64,000 bases of DNA. Source: Terrisporobacter glycolicus ATCC 14880 = DSM 1288. Its GTDB lineage: Bacteria > Bacillota > Clostridia > Peptostreptococcales > Peptostreptococcaceae. This document shows positions 1-8,721 of the stretch, piece after piece. The stretch lies in contig NZ_CP117523.1 in the NCBI RefSeq assembly GCF_036812735.1, positions 806,001 to 870,000 of the forward strand, in the 5' to 3' direction. The notes under the pieces were generated by a model. That model had not been told where the DNA came from. It ran no database searches and saw nothing but the letters and a program-made list of their open reading frames with translations. A program made the translations under genes and the position numbers. Each line of letters begins with the position of its first letter. The first letter of the stretch is position 1.

Positions 1-1
1 A

Positions 2-901
2 CAATACAAAATGAAAATAAGAAATAATCTGCTAGACCAAATAAAGAAAAACTATGTACTAGCTTACGAGCTATCAAACTTCTTGGCTAAAGCAATAGAA
101 GAAGATATGAATGTGGAAGTAGATGAGAATGAAGTTGGATTTTTGGCACTACATTTTGGTGGTGCACTAGAAAGGATGAACATAAAGGGAAGAAAAGATA
201 GACTTCGAGTAATTGTTATATGTGCATCTGGCATGGGAACATCCATACTTCTAAGAAGCAAATTATCAAATAGATTTGGATCTAAAATTCAGATTTGTGG
301 AGTATATCCATCTTATAAATTGGAGGAGTTAGATTTTAAAGATATTGACTTGATAATTTCAACTATTAATCTACAGTACAAAAACTTACCTATTATAAAT
401 GTATCACCTATTCTAAGTGATACAGATATGAATAAAATAAATCATTTTATAAGTAAAGGAAATGAAAATTACAAACTAGATATAAAATCATACTTTAAAG
501 ATGAAATATTCTCACCAAACTTAAATAAGGATAATTACTTAGATGTGGTAGAATACATGTCCAATAAAATGTATGAATTAGGATATATAGACGAAGTAAT
601 GAAAAATTCCTTTATAGAAAGAGAACAACTTTCATCAACAGAAATAGGGAATATGGTTGCCATTCCTCATGCACTAGTTGGAGAAGTGAAAAAGCCTGGA
701 ATTTATGTAGCAATTTTGGAAGAACCAATAAAATGGGTATACTCAGAAGTTCAACTAGTAATGATGATAGCCATAAATAAAGAGGTATTTCTAGAACATG
801 AAAATTTATTCTTGGACATATATAACCAAGTTGATGAAATGTATAAAGTTGAAAAAATAATTAACAAAAAAGATTTGAATTATATTAAAAAATTATATTA
901 A
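2..901 (+). CDS. PRD-containing PTS-linked transcriptional regulator (5' end outside window)
   Basis: The reading frame is open to the left edge, so the N-terminal part (presumably an HTH or RNA-binding part and an earlier PRD) is missing. Counting from the first visible Met at base 11, residues 1-55 are the end of a PTS regulation domain with the conserved ALHFG histidine (H48). Residues 65-150 form an EIIB-like domain with the phosphocysteine loop CASGMGTS (C71). Residues 165-296 form an EIIA type-2 domain with its histidine in AIPHALV (H220). This is the layout of BglG/MtlR/LicR-type regulators, whose activity is set by PTS phosphorylation. It lies 19 bases upstream of a PTS operon and most likely controls it; that link is inferred from position. 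Confidence 0.85.
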   Translation, partial: QYKMKIRNNLLDQIKKNYVLAYELSNFLAKAIEEDMNVEVDENEVGFLALHFGGALERMNIKGRKDRLRVIVICASGMGTSILLRSKLSNRFGSKIQICGVYPSYKLEELDFKDIDLIISTINLQYKNLPIINVSPILSDTDMNKINHFISKGNENYKLDIKSYFKDEIFSPNLNKDNYLDVVEYMSNKMYELGYIDEVMKNSFIEREQLSSTEIGNMVAIPHALVGEVKKPGIYVAILEEPIKWVYSEVQLVMMIAINKEVFLEHENLFLDIYNQVDEMYKVEKIINKKDLNYIKKLY

Positions 902-919
902 TAAAGGGAGATTAGGATT

Positions 920-1204
920 ATGAAAAAAATAGTAGTAGCATGTGGAGCAGGAATAGCAACATCAACAGTAGCAATACAAAAATTAAAAGCTGGATTTGAA
1001 AAAAGAGGCTTAGGAGGACAAGTTTCATTTACTCAATGTACAGTAGCAGAATTACCAGGAAAAGTTGCAGGACATGATATGGTTGTTACTACAGCTCAAT
1101 TTAGCCAAAGTGTGGATATACCAGTTATATCAGGATTACCTTTTATAACAGGATTAGGAGTAGATAAATTAATGGATGATATAGTTGCAAAACTAGGAAT
1201 GTAG
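920..1204 (+). CDS. gatB: PTS system galactitol-type EIIB component
   Basis: A 94-residue cytoplasmic phosphocarrier. The N-terminus carries the EIIB active-site loop VACGAGIATST, with the phosphorylated cysteine at C8, and the length matches single-domain GatB-like proteins. It passes phosphate from EIIA to the incoming sugar at EIIC. It is preceded by AAAGGGAG and is followed after 9 bases by the EIIA gene, so IIB, IIA and IIC form one operon behind the regulator. The family is the galactitol one by its partners; the true substrate could be another polyol or pentitol. Confidence 0.85.
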   Translation: MKKIVVACGAGIATSTVAIQKLKAGFEKRGLGGQVSFTQCTVAELPGKVAGHDMVVTTAQFSQSVDIPVISGLPFITGLGVDKLMDDIVAKLGM

Positions 1205-1213
1205 GTGGAATGA

Positions 1214-1660
1214 ATGTTAAGCAAGGACCTAGTATTTTTAGATGTAGAATATAAAACTAGTGATGAATTTTTAAATTCTATAGCAGATGAACTATTAGAA
1301 AAAGGATATGTAAAAGAGTCTTTTAAAGATGCAATTATAAAAAGAGAAGAAGAATATCCGACTGCCATAGGAACTGAAAAATATAACTTAGCTATACCTC
1401 ATACAGATTCAGAACATGTAAATAAGCCAGGAGTAGCATTTGTAAGATTAAAAAATGAATGTGAATTTAAAGAAATGTGTACCAATAATGATATTAATGT
1501 AAATATGGCATTTGTATTATTAGTTACTCAAAAAGAAGAACAAGTAAGCCTTTTATCAAAATTAATGGGATTATTTGGAGAAAATGAATTTTTAGAGAGT
1601 TTATATAATGAGCAAGACCCATCAGTAATAGTAGAAGTTTTAAATAACAAAATATCATAA
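1214..1660 (+). CDS. gatA: PTS system galactitol-type EIIA component
   Basis: A 148-residue EIIA of the fructose/mannitol superfamily. The phosphorylated histidine is in LAIPHTDSEHV (H63). It accepts phosphate from HPr and hands it to the EIIB encoded just upstream. The ATG follows GGTGGAATGA with the usual spacing. The gene sits between EIIB and EIIC, an order seen in clostridial galactitol-like PTS operons. The C-terminal half of the upstream regulator is a related EIIA domain, as expected when a regulator senses the state of its cognate PTS. Confidence 0.85.
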   Translation: MLSKDLVFLDVEYKTSDEFLNSIADELLEKGYVKESFKDAIIKREEEYPTAIGTEKYNLAIPHTDSEHVNKPGVAFVRLKNECEFKEMCTNNDINVNMAFVLLVTQKEEQVSLLSKLMGLFGENEFLESLYNEQDPSVIVEVLNNKIS

Positions 1661-1688
1661 AAAATAATAAATAGGGGGAATAGTAATA

Positions 1689-3056
1689 ATGGATATATTA
1701 CAAAAGTTAGTTGACTTAGGTCCTTCAGTAATGATGCCAATAATATTTGCAGTATTTGCAGTATGTTTAGGCGTCAAGCTAGCAAATGCTATAAAATCAG
1801 GACTTCTAATAGGAATAGGATTTATAGGTTTAAATGCAATAATAACAATATTAACAGAAAATTTAGGACCAGCAGCAGAAGCAATGGTTAAAAACTTTGG
1901 ATTAAACTTAAATGTACTTGATGTTGGTTGGCCAGCAGCTTCAGCAATAGCATTTGGTTCAACAGTTGGTGTTTTAATAATACCTTTAGGAATAATAATA
2001 AATGTTGTAATGTTACTTACAAGAACAACTAGAACAGTAAATATAGATATATGGAATTTCTGGCATTTCGCTTTCACAGGTTCTTTAGTTTACATGCTAA
2101 CAGGAAGTTTACCAATAGCTTTAGTGATGTCAGCAGTAAATATGATAGTTACAATGGTTCTTGCAGATAGAACTGCTCCTTTGGTAGAAAAAGAATTAGG
2201 ACTTCCTGGAATATCAATTCCTCATGGCTTCTCAGCATCTTATGTGCCAATAGCATGGTTAGCAAATAAAATATTAGATTTTATACCAGGAATAAATAAA
2301 ATAAAGTTAGATGCAAATGATATACAAAAGAAATTTGGGGTATTTGGAGATCCAGCTATATTAGGAACATCAATAGGTGTAATACTTGGATTACTTGCAA
2401 AATATGATGTGAAAGGGACTTTAAACTTAGCTGTAGTAATGGGTGCTGTACTTGTACTTACTCCAAAAATGGCAGCAGTATTGATGGAAGGCTTAATGCC
2501 AGTGTCTGAAGCAGTACAATCTTTAATTCAACGTAAATTTGAAGGAAAAGCTAAGCTTTACATAGGATTAGACTCAGCAGTAAGTGTTGGTCACCCAGTT
2601 ACACTAGCAGTTTCACTAGTTTTAGTGCCAGTAACATTAATATTAGCTTTAATAATACCAGGAAATCAATTCTTACCATTTGCATCATTAGCAGGATTAC
2701 CATTTATGTTTGTTTTGATTACTCCACTTGTAAGAGGAGATTTCTTTAGAGCATTTATAGTAGGTATTATAGTTGTAGGAGCAGGGCTACTAATAGGAAC
2801 AAGTATGTCTCCGCTATTTACAGAAGCAGCACTAGCAGCTAAGTTTGCTATACCAAATGGAGCTACAATGATATCAAGTATTGACTACGGTTCAAGTCCA
2901 CTTCCATGGCTAATAGTTAAGTTGACTGAGTTAAAAACAATAGGAATAGGAGCATTAATAGCTTCAACAGTTGGAATTATGTTATGGAATAGAAGATTAA
3001 TATTAAAAGAAGATCAAGCAACAGAAGAAGTAAATAATTTAGATCAAGCAAATTAA
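1689..3056 (+). CDS. gatC: PTS system galactitol-type EIIC permease
   Basis: A 455-residue polytopic membrane protein of the EIIC-GAT family. It is strongly hydrophobic, with about 9-12 predicted helices starting at residue 15 and short loops containing GFIGLNAII, SIPHGFSASYVPIAW and GLDSAVSVGHPVT. It translocates the polyol while EIIB phosphorylates it. The start follows AGGGGGAATAGTAATA. It ends the PTS operon and is followed by a strong terminator. Galactitol is the family label; the sequence does not prove the substrate. Confidence 0.85.
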   Translation: MDILQKLVDLGPSVMMPIIFAVFAVCLGVKLANAIKSGLLIGIGFIGLNAIITILTENLGPAAEAMVKNFGLNLNVLDVGWPAASAIAFGSTVGVLIIPLGIIINVVMLLTRTTRTVNIDIWNFWHFAFTGSLVYMLTGSLPIALVMSAVNMIVTMVLADRTAPLVEKELGLPGISIPHGFSASYVPIAWLANKILDFIPGINKIKLDANDIQKKFGVFGDPAILGTSIGVILGLLAKYDVKGTLNLAVVMGAVLVLTPKMAAVLMEGLMPVSEAVQSLIQRKFEGKAKLYIGLDSAVSVGHPVTLAVSLVLVPVTLILALIIPGNQFLPFASLAGLPFMFVLITPLVRGDFFRAFIVGIIVVGAGLLIGTSMSPLFTEAALAAKFAIPNGATMISSIDYGSSPLPWLIVKLTELKTIGIGALIASTVGIMLWNRRLILKEDQATEEVNNLDQAN

Positions 3057-3078
3057 TTCCTTAATTTTGGTAAAATAT

Positions 3079-3115
3079 AAAAAGTAAGTCTCTTTAATAA
3101 GAGACTTACTTTTTT
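3079..3115. terminator. bidirectional terminator after the PTS operon
   Basis: The stem AAAGTAAGTCTC pairs with GAGACTTACTTT across an 8-base loop, with T runs on both sides. It ends the PTS operon on the plus strand and overlaps the 3' end of the convergent BFD gene. Confidence 0.85.
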
Positions 3116-3333
3116 AATGCTTTATAAACTTCATATTCAAGTGAGGCATTACATTTGCCACAAGCAGTACCTGCCTTTGTAGTTTTTCTAATATCATTTA
3201 TTCCACGGCACCCATTATTTAGAGCATCCATAATGTCATAATTATAAATATTATAACAAGAACAAATTTTTTTAGGTTTATTAGAATTTATTATTTTAAA
3301 TTTCTTGTTTTTTTTAATTAATTTACTAAACAT
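3106..3333 (-). CDS. BFD-like [2Fe-2S] binding protein
   Basis: A 75-residue protein with a Lys-rich N-terminus of about 20 residues followed by one BFD domain. The four cluster ligands are C24 and C26 (ICSCY) and C58 and C61 (GTACGKC), the spacing of bacterioferritin-associated ferredoxin and of the C-terminal domain of GlpA/NirB-type enzymes. The start is preceded by TTTAGGAGGA. It stands alone between two convergent or divergent neighbours. It is probably a small electron carrier or iron-release factor; no partner is encoded nearby. A related domain occurs at the end of the flavoprotein encoded at 18882-20351. Confidence 0.8.
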   Translation of the reverse strand: MFSKLIKKNKKFKIINSNKPKKICSCYNIYNYDIMDALNNGCRGINDIRKTTKAGTACGKCNASLEYEVYKALKK

Positions 3334-3488
3334 AAATTTATCCTCCTAAAGCTTATATAGATATTAAATTTTATACCCAATTATAGTTTTTAACATCAAA
3401 TTAAATAAATTGTAAATGCATATAATATATATTTCTGCTACATTTATAAATATATTCTATATAAATATTATTAAATGGGAGGTATAAT

Positions 3489-3881
3489 ATGAAAAATATA
3501 AATATGGTGATTAATACTGTATATTTTCTTATAGGAGTACTAATAGTATTAGCTATGGGTGAGTTAAGTGAAATTTGTATTAATTTAAAACAAACTTCTT
3601 ATGATTCTATATATGACTATTTAATAATGTTAGTAGAATTTGGTGGATACATGATTTTAGGTTTTTGGATAGGGATTAAAGATATTTATACTGAGTTCAA
3701 GAAAGATGGAAAGTGGAAGTTATTGAATTATAGATTTATTATAATATTCATATTTGCTATGATATCAATTTCTTCTTATTTTATATACTTAAATTTCACT
3801 ATATTAAATAGTTTAACTTTGGTGCTTTTTGCTCTTTCAGGATATATTTTATCTCAATCATTTAAAAAAGTTGAGGAATAG
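3489..3881 (+). CDS. small integral membrane protein, unknown function
   Basis: A 130-residue protein with four predicted membrane helices (about residues 5-27, 45-65, 80-98 and 105-124) and a charged loop after helix 2 (KDIYTEFKKDGKWK). The start follows GGGAGGTATAAT. I recognise no family. It lies just upstream of the Ter operon in the same direction but is separated from it by about 110 bases and a clear promoter, so it is probably not part of that operon. Confidence 0.6.
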   Translation: MKNINMVINTVYFLIGVLIVLAMGELSEICINLKQTSYDSIYDYLIMLVEFGGYMILGFWIGIKDIYTEFKKDGKWKLLNYRFIIIFIFAMISISSYFIYLNFTILNSLTLVLFALSGYILSQSFKKVEE

Positions 3882-3950
3882 TAAAAAATATTTTTATTTT
3901 ACCTTATTATTATTTTTTATATAAAAAACTGATAAAAATTCCTAAATTAT

Positions 3951-3992
3951 TTCAAATAACTTAATACCAATGGTATAATAATATTGGTATTA
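3951..3992 (+). promoter_or_regulatory. Ter operon promoter embedded in an inverted-repeat operator
   Basis: A -35 box TTCAAA (3951-3956) and a -10 box TATAAT (3974-3979) are 17 bases apart. TAATACCAAT (3962-3971) and ATTGGTATTA (3983-3992) form a perfect 10-bp inverted repeat that flanks the -10 box. A third half-site gives a second symmetry, ATACCA-A-TGGTAT (3964-3976). A protein bound here would cover the -10 region, so repression is the simplest reading. The regulator is unknown and none is encoded next to it. Confidence 0.7.
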
Positions 3993-4018
3993 CTTACTGA
4001 ATGAAAGGGGTAGAGATT

Positions 4019-4597
4019 ATGGGAATAACATTAGCTAAAGGTCAAAAAGTTAGTTTAACAAAAGGAAATCCAGGACTAAAAAATATTATGGTAGGTTTAG
4101 GATGGGATACTAATAAATATGATGGTGGATTTGACTTTGATTTGGATGCATCAGCATTTCTATTAGGAAGTAATGACAACGTAACACAAGATACTGATTT
4201 TATATTTTATAATAATCCAAAGCATTCTTTAGGAGCTGTGGAGTATTTAGGAGATAATAGGACTGGTGAAGGTGATGGAGATGATGAAGAAATATTACTA
4301 AACTTATCATTAGTTCCAGAAAATATAAATAAGATTGCTTTTACTGTAACAATTCATGAAGCAATGGAAAGAAGACAAAATTTTGGGCAAGTAAGTAACT
4401 CATATATCAGAGTTATTAATAAAGATAATAATGAAGAATTATTAAAATTTGACCTTGGAGAAGATTTTAGTATAGAAACAGCAGTAGTTGTAGCTGAAAT
4501 ATATAGACATAATGGAGAATGGAAGTTTAATGCGCTAGGGTCAGGATTTGAAGGTGGATTAGAAGCTTTATGCAAAAACTTTGGTATTAATTTATAG
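4019..4597 (+). CDS. terD: TerD family protein (first of three)
   Basis: A 192-residue TerD-family protein beginning [10 protein letters not shown]. The start at 4019 is chosen because AAAGGGG lies 8 bases before it; the in-frame ATG at 4001 lies upstream of that site. Family hallmarks are the conserved opening [14 protein letters not shown], the acidic [10 protein letters not shown] stretch and [15 protein letters not shown], which bind calcium in characterised TerD proteins. TerD proteins are cytoplasmic or membrane-associated and are linked to tellurite, phage, colicin and general envelope stress. It is the first gene of the long Ter operon. The C-terminal [14 protein letters not shown] matches the next gene closely, showing recent duplication. 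Confidence 0.92.
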   Translation: MGITLAKGQKVSLTKGNPGLKNIMVGLGWDTNKYDGGFDFDLDASAFLLGSNDNVTQDTDFIFYNNPKHSLGAVEYLGDNRTGEGDGDDEEILLNLSLVPENINKIAFTVTIHEAMERRQNFGQVSNSYIRVINKDNNEELLKFDLGEDFSIETAVVVAEIYRHNGEWKFNALGSGFEGGLEALCKNFGINL

Positions 4598-4648
4598 AAA
4601 GATACTTATTAGAATATAAAATGTATTAATTAATATGGAGGTTATATA

Positions 4649-5227
4649 ATGGGAATAACTTTAAAAAAGGGAGAAAAAATTAATCTTACAAAAGGAAATC
4701 CAGGATTAAAAAATATTAAATTAGGATTAGGATGGGATATTAACAGCTTTGATAGTGGTTACGACTATGATTTAGATGTAAGTGTATTCATGGTAGGGGA
4801 ATCAGGTAGAGTAGAAAGAGATGAAGATTTTGTATTCTACAATAATTTAAAACATATCTCTGGGGCAGTAGAACATTTAGGTGACAACAGAACCGGAGAA
4901 GGCGATGGTGATGATGAAGAAATCTTAGTTGATTTAAAATTAATTCCTAATCATATACAAAAAATAGCAGTTGCCGTAACAATTTATGAAGCTAAAGAAA
5001 GAAGACAAAATTTTGGACAAGTAAGCAATTCATACATAAGAGTTTTAAATTCTGAAAATGAAGAAGAAATACTAAGATATGATCTTGGTGAAGAATTTAG
5101 TATAGAAACTGCCATAGTAGCATGTGAATTATACAAATACAATGGTGAATGGAAATTTAGCGCAGTAGGATCAGGGTTTGAAGGTGGTCTAGAAGCTTTA
5201 TGTAAAAATTATGGATTAAATGTATAA
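4649..5227 (+). CDS. terD: TerD family protein (second of three)
   Basis: A 192-residue paralogue of the preceding protein with the same domain plan: [10 protein letters not shown] start, [47 protein letters not shown] and the same C-terminal glycine motif. All acidic calcium-ligand positions are kept. It follows GGAGG with normal spacing, 51 bases after the first TerD gene. It presumably acts with the other two TerD proteins as a calcium-dependent scaffold or sensor; several non-identical TerD copies are usual in such clusters. Confidence 0.92.
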   Translation: MGITLKKGEKINLTKGNPGLKNIKLGLGWDINSFDSGYDYDLDVSVFMVGESGRVERDEDFVFYNNLKHISGAVEHLGDNRTGEGDGDDEEILVDLKLIPNHIQKIAVAVTIYEAKERRQNFGQVSNSYIRVLNSENEEEILRYDLGEEFSIETAIVACELYKYNGEWKFSAVGSGFEGGLEALCKNYGLNV

Positions 5228-5244
5228 AATAGGGGGAAATACTT

Positions 5245-5874
5245 ATGTCAATTAGTTTGAAAAAGGGAGAAAAAATAGATTTAAAGAAATCCAATCCAGG
5301 GCTTAGTTCTTTACTAGTTGGGCTTGGATGGGACCCAGTTACTCAAAAAGGAGGAGGGTTCTTAAGTAGTTTATTTGGCGGAGGAGGAGCAGATGTAGAT
5401 TGTGATGCATCAGTTTTTATGCTAAATGAAAAAGGTCAAATGAACAACAGTAAAGACTTAATTTATTTTGGGAATTTAAAAAGTACTTGTAAATCTATTG
5501 TTCATACAGGTGATAACTTAACTGGAGATGGCGATGGTGACGATGAACAAATTTTAGTAAATTTAAATAAAATACCATCTGATGTTGATAAACTTTTATT
5601 TGTAGTCAATATTTATGATTGTGTAAGTAGAAGACAACATTTTGGAATGATAAAAAATGCTTTTATAAGAGTTGTAGATAGAGATACAAATAAAGAAATA
5701 GCAAAATATAATTTAACAGATGACTATAGTGATAAGACAGCTCTTATAGTAGGTACAATATATAGATATAAAGACACTTGGAAATTCTCAGCAATAGGAG
5801 AAGGAACTAGAGATACATCTTTAAGAGATATAAGAGAGAATTTAGCCAGAGTAGAATGTGCATATGGGGTATAA
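5245..5874 (+). CDS. terD: TerD family protein with glycine-rich insertion (third)
   Basis: A 209-residue divergent TerD paralogue. The core is conserved (SISLKKGEKIDL, LGWD, DVDCDASVFML, GDNLTGDGDGDDEQI, RRQHFGM). It carries a Gly-rich insertion, GGGFLSSLFGGGG, of about 14 residues between the first strand region and the acidic loop, and it lacks the [10 protein letters not shown] ending of the other two. The insertion could be a flexible or membrane-contacting loop. It starts 17 bases after the second TerD gene behind AGGGGGAAA, and its stop lies 3 bases before the ATPase start, suggesting translational coupling. Confidence 0.9.
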   Translation: MSISLKKGEKIDLKKSNPGLSSLLVGLGWDPVTQKGGGFLSSLFGGGGADVDCDASVFMLNEKGQMNNSKDLIYFGNLKSTCKSIVHTGDNLTGDGDGDDEQILVNLNKIPSDVDKLLFVVNIYDCVSRRQHFGMIKNAFIRVVDRDTNKEIAKYNLTDDYSDKTALIVGTIYRYKDTWKFSAIGEGTRDTSLRDIRENLARVECAYGV

Positions 5875-5877
5875 AAA

Positions 5878-8652
5878 ATGAAATTTTTTAATGAAAAACA
5901 AGACAAAGTACTAAAAGAACTAGCGGTTACCGTAGAAACAGGAATAGAATCCAAAGAGATTGATTCTAGAAGAAATAAATATGGTTTCAACGAATTTACA
6001 CCAAAAGAAGAAGGTAGTTTTTTTGATGACTTAAAGGAAGCTTTAAGTGAACCAATGATAGTAATATTAATCGCAGCAGCAATAATAAGTGCAGTTGTTG
6101 GTGAAACACATGATGCTATAGGTATAATATGTGCCATAGCTATAGGTGTAGGAATAGGAATGGTTACAGAAGGTAAATCTAAAAAAGCAGCAGAGGCACT
6201 TTCAAAATTAACAGAAAATATAGAAGTTAAAGTGCTTAGAGACGGAAAAGTACAACAAATTCCTAAAAATGAATTACTTCCTGGAGATATAGTTTATATT
6301 GAAACAGGAGACATGGTTCCAGCAGATGGGAGACTTATAGAATCTGTAAACTTAAAAGTTAGAGAAGATATGTTAACAGGAGAATCTGATGATGTATCCA
6401 AAAATGCAGATATTACAATACCAATGGAAAAAATAGAATCAAAAGGTCAAACAATAGAACAAGAGCCTATACCTGCTAAACAAATAAATATGGTATTTGG
6501 TGGTACACTAGTTGCCTATGGTAGAGGAACTATGGTAGTTACGTCTATTGGTGATGATAGTGAAATGGGTAGAATTGCTCAAAACCTAAGTGATGAAGAT
6601 GAAGAAACACCACTACAATTAAAACTTGGAAATCTTGGTGCTATGATAGCCAAAGTTTCTAGTGCAATAGCAGGTTTACTATTTATATTTATGATTTTCA
6701 AAATGGTTATGAACAACACATTAAATATTGATATGTCAGGATTTATGCCATTCTTAGAATCAATAGGACCAGCTAAAACTGCATTTACAGTATGTGTTGC
6801 CTTAATAGTTGCAGCTGTACCAGAAGGTTTGCCAACTATGATAAATATGACATTAGCAATAACTATGCAAAAAATGGCTAAAATAAATGCCTTAGTTACT
6901 AAAAAAGAAGCTTGTGAAACTATAGGTTCTGTTTCAGTAATTTGTTCAGATAAAACAGGAACATTAACTCAAAATAGAATGACTGTAGAAGTAGCATATG
7001 TAGATGGAAGATATATAGATGGAAATGATATAAATACAAATAGTTTCTTTGAAGAAAACTGTTTAATAAACTCTACAGCTGATATTGAGCATAGTGAAGA
7101 AGAAGTAAAATATTTAGGTAGTGCAACAGAATGTGCTCTGCTTTTATATAATAAGGAGAAAGATTATAGAAAAATAAGAAGCAGTGCAGATGTGACATCT
7201 CAAAAACCATTTACTTCAGATACAAAAAGAATGAGCTCATTAGTTGCAAATGGTGATTCTTATCTATTGTTAACTAAAGGAGCACCAGAAGTACTATTAG
7301 ATTTATGTACTTTTGTCCAAAAAGGTGAAAACATAATACCTATAACTGAAGAAATAAAAACAGATATATTAAAAGAAATAGAAAAACTACAAGTTAAATC
7401 AATGAGAACTTTAGGATTTGCTTATAAGCAAATTTCATCAGGTGGCCAAGAGGCTGAAGTAGCTTTAACACTTGAAAATGAAACAATAGATATATCTTTA
7501 GAAGAAAACAACCTAGTATTTAGTGGATTTGTAGGTATAAGAGATCCACTTAGACCAGATGTTGTTGAATCAGTGAAAGTAGCTAATCATGCTGGTGTTG
7601 CTGTAAAAATGCTTACAGGCGACAACATAATCACAGCAAAAGCAATTGGTGAAGAATTAGGATTATTAAAAAATAATATGAGAGCTGTTGAAGCTTCTTA
7701 TATTGACACATTAAGTGATGAAGAATTAAGAGAAGAAATAAAAACAATATCTATAGTTGCTAGAAGTAAACCAGACAGCAAAATGAGAATAGTATCAGCA
7801 CTACAATATAATAACGAAGTAGTTGCAGTTACAGGAGATGGAATAAATGATGCTCCAGCTTTATCTAAAGCAGATGTTGGTATAGCTATGGGTATATCTG
7901 GAACAGAAGTTTCTAAAAGTGCTGCAGATATTATATTAACTGACGATAGTTTTTCAACAATTGTTAAAGGTATAAAATGGGGTAGAGGAATATACGATAA
8001 CTTCCAAAGATTCGTTCAATTCCAATTAACAGTAAATGTGGTTGCCTTCTTAATAGCAATAATATCTCAAGTGTTAGGTCAAGAAATGCCATTTACAACT
8101 ATACAATTATTGTGGGTAAACATAATAATGGATGGACCTCCAGCATTAGCTCTTGGACTAGAGCCAGTAAGAGATTTTGTTTTAAATAGAAAACCTGTAA
8201 ACAGAAATGCTAATATAATATCTAAATCAATGATAAGAACAATAATTTTAAATGCATTATTTATAACAGGTTTATTACTTGCACAATCTACATTCAATAT
8301 ATTAAATGTAACACCAGAAGAAAATGAAACAGTAATGTTCTCATTATTTGCATTCTTGGCTTTATTTAATGCATTTAACTGTAGAGAATTTGGTAGTGAT
8401 AGTATAATACCAAACTTCACAAAGAATAAACTTGCATTACAAATAATATCTGTAACAGGAATAGCACAAATTTTCTTTGTACAAATATTCCAAGACTTCT
8501 TTAACTCTGTATCATTAAGTTTTGGATTATGGATAAAAATAATACTAGTTGCTGCATCAATAGTAGTAGTTAATGAAATAGTGAAATTAGTAATAAGATT
8601 GTTTAACCCAAAAACAGAGAAAAGTGAAGAACTAGCAACTGAAAATGCTTAA
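5878..8652 (+). CDS. P-type calcium-type ATPase of the Ter cluster
   Basis: A 924-residue P2-type cation pump. Motifs: TGES in the actuator domain, PEGLP in helix M4 (315-319), the phosphorylated Asp in SDKTGTLTQN (D358), TGDGINDAP (D654) and the M6 segment LLWVNIIMDGPPALALG. PEGLP and the M6 N..D pattern are those of SERCA/PMCA calcium pumps, so calcium export is the best guess; manganese is possible. Membrane helices are near residues 60-95, 255-340 and 690-905. P-type ATPases are recurrent partners of TerD proteins, which bind calcium, supporting a shared calcium or metal-stress role. Confidence 0.9.
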   Translation: MKFFNEKQDKVLKELAVTVETGIESKEIDSRRNKYGFNEFTPKEEGSFFDDLKEALSEPMIVILIAAAIISAVVGETHDAIGIICAIAIGVGIGMVTEGKSKKAAEALSKLTENIEVKVLRDGKVQQIPKNELLPGDIVYIETGDMVPADGRLIESVNLKVREDMLTGESDDVSKNADITIPMEKIESKGQTIEQEPIPAKQINMVFGGTLVAYGRGTMVVTSIGDDSEMGRIAQNLSDEDEETPLQLKLGNLGAMIAKVSSAIAGLLFIFMIFKMVMNNTLNIDMSGFMPFLESIGPAKTAFTVCVALIVAAVPEGLPTMINMTLAITMQKMAKINALVTKKEACETIGSVSVICSDKTGTLTQNRMTVEVAYVDGRYIDGNDINTNSFFEENCLINSTADIEHSEEEVKYLGSATECALLLYNKEKDYRKIRSSADVTSQKPFTSDTKRMSSLVANGDSYLLLTKGAPEVLLDLCTFVQKGENIIPITEEIKTDILKEIEKLQVKSMRTLGFAYKQISSGGQEAEVALTLENETIDISLEENNLVFSGFVGIRDPLRPDVVESVKVANHAGVAVKMLTGDNIITAKAIGEELGLLKNNMRAVEASYIDTLSDEELREEIKTISIVARSKPDSKMRIVSALQYNNEVVAVTGDGINDAPALSKADVGIAMGISGTEVSKSAADIILTDDSFSTIVKGIKWGRGIYDNFQRFVQFQLTVNVVAFLIAIISQVLGQEMPFTTIQLLWVNIIMDGPPALALGLEPVRDFVLNRKPVNRNANIISKSMIRTIILNALFITGLLLAQSTFNILNVTPEENETVMFSLFAFLALFNAFNCREFGSDSIIPNFTKNKLALQIISVTGIAQIFFVQIFQDFFNSVSLSFGLWIKIILVAASIVVVNEIVKLVIRLFNPKTEKSEELATENA

Positions 8653-8658
8653 AGATAA

Positions 8659-8695
8659 TATCCCCATTCTTTTTAAGGATGGGGATAATTAAAAA
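8659..8695 (+). terminator. hairpin between the ATPase and YceG genes
   Basis: A 9-bp stem TATCCCCAT/ATGGGGATA with an 11-base loop is followed by a mixed A/T stretch rather than a T run. It is probably a weak terminator or a stabilising or processing stem-loop that lowers expression of the downstream Ter genes. Confidence 0.5.
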
Positions 8696-8721
8696 TAATA
8701 ATTAAATTTGAGGAGGATAAA

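Noticed and set aside
1655-2077. 140-codon minus-strand frame opposite the PTS EIIC gene
   Set aside because: It lacks a ribosome site and any family resemblance; the plus-strand EIIC is unambiguous.
5724-6137. 137-codon minus-strand frame opposite the TerD/ATPase junction
   Set aside because: It spans two real genes on the other strand and has no start signals.
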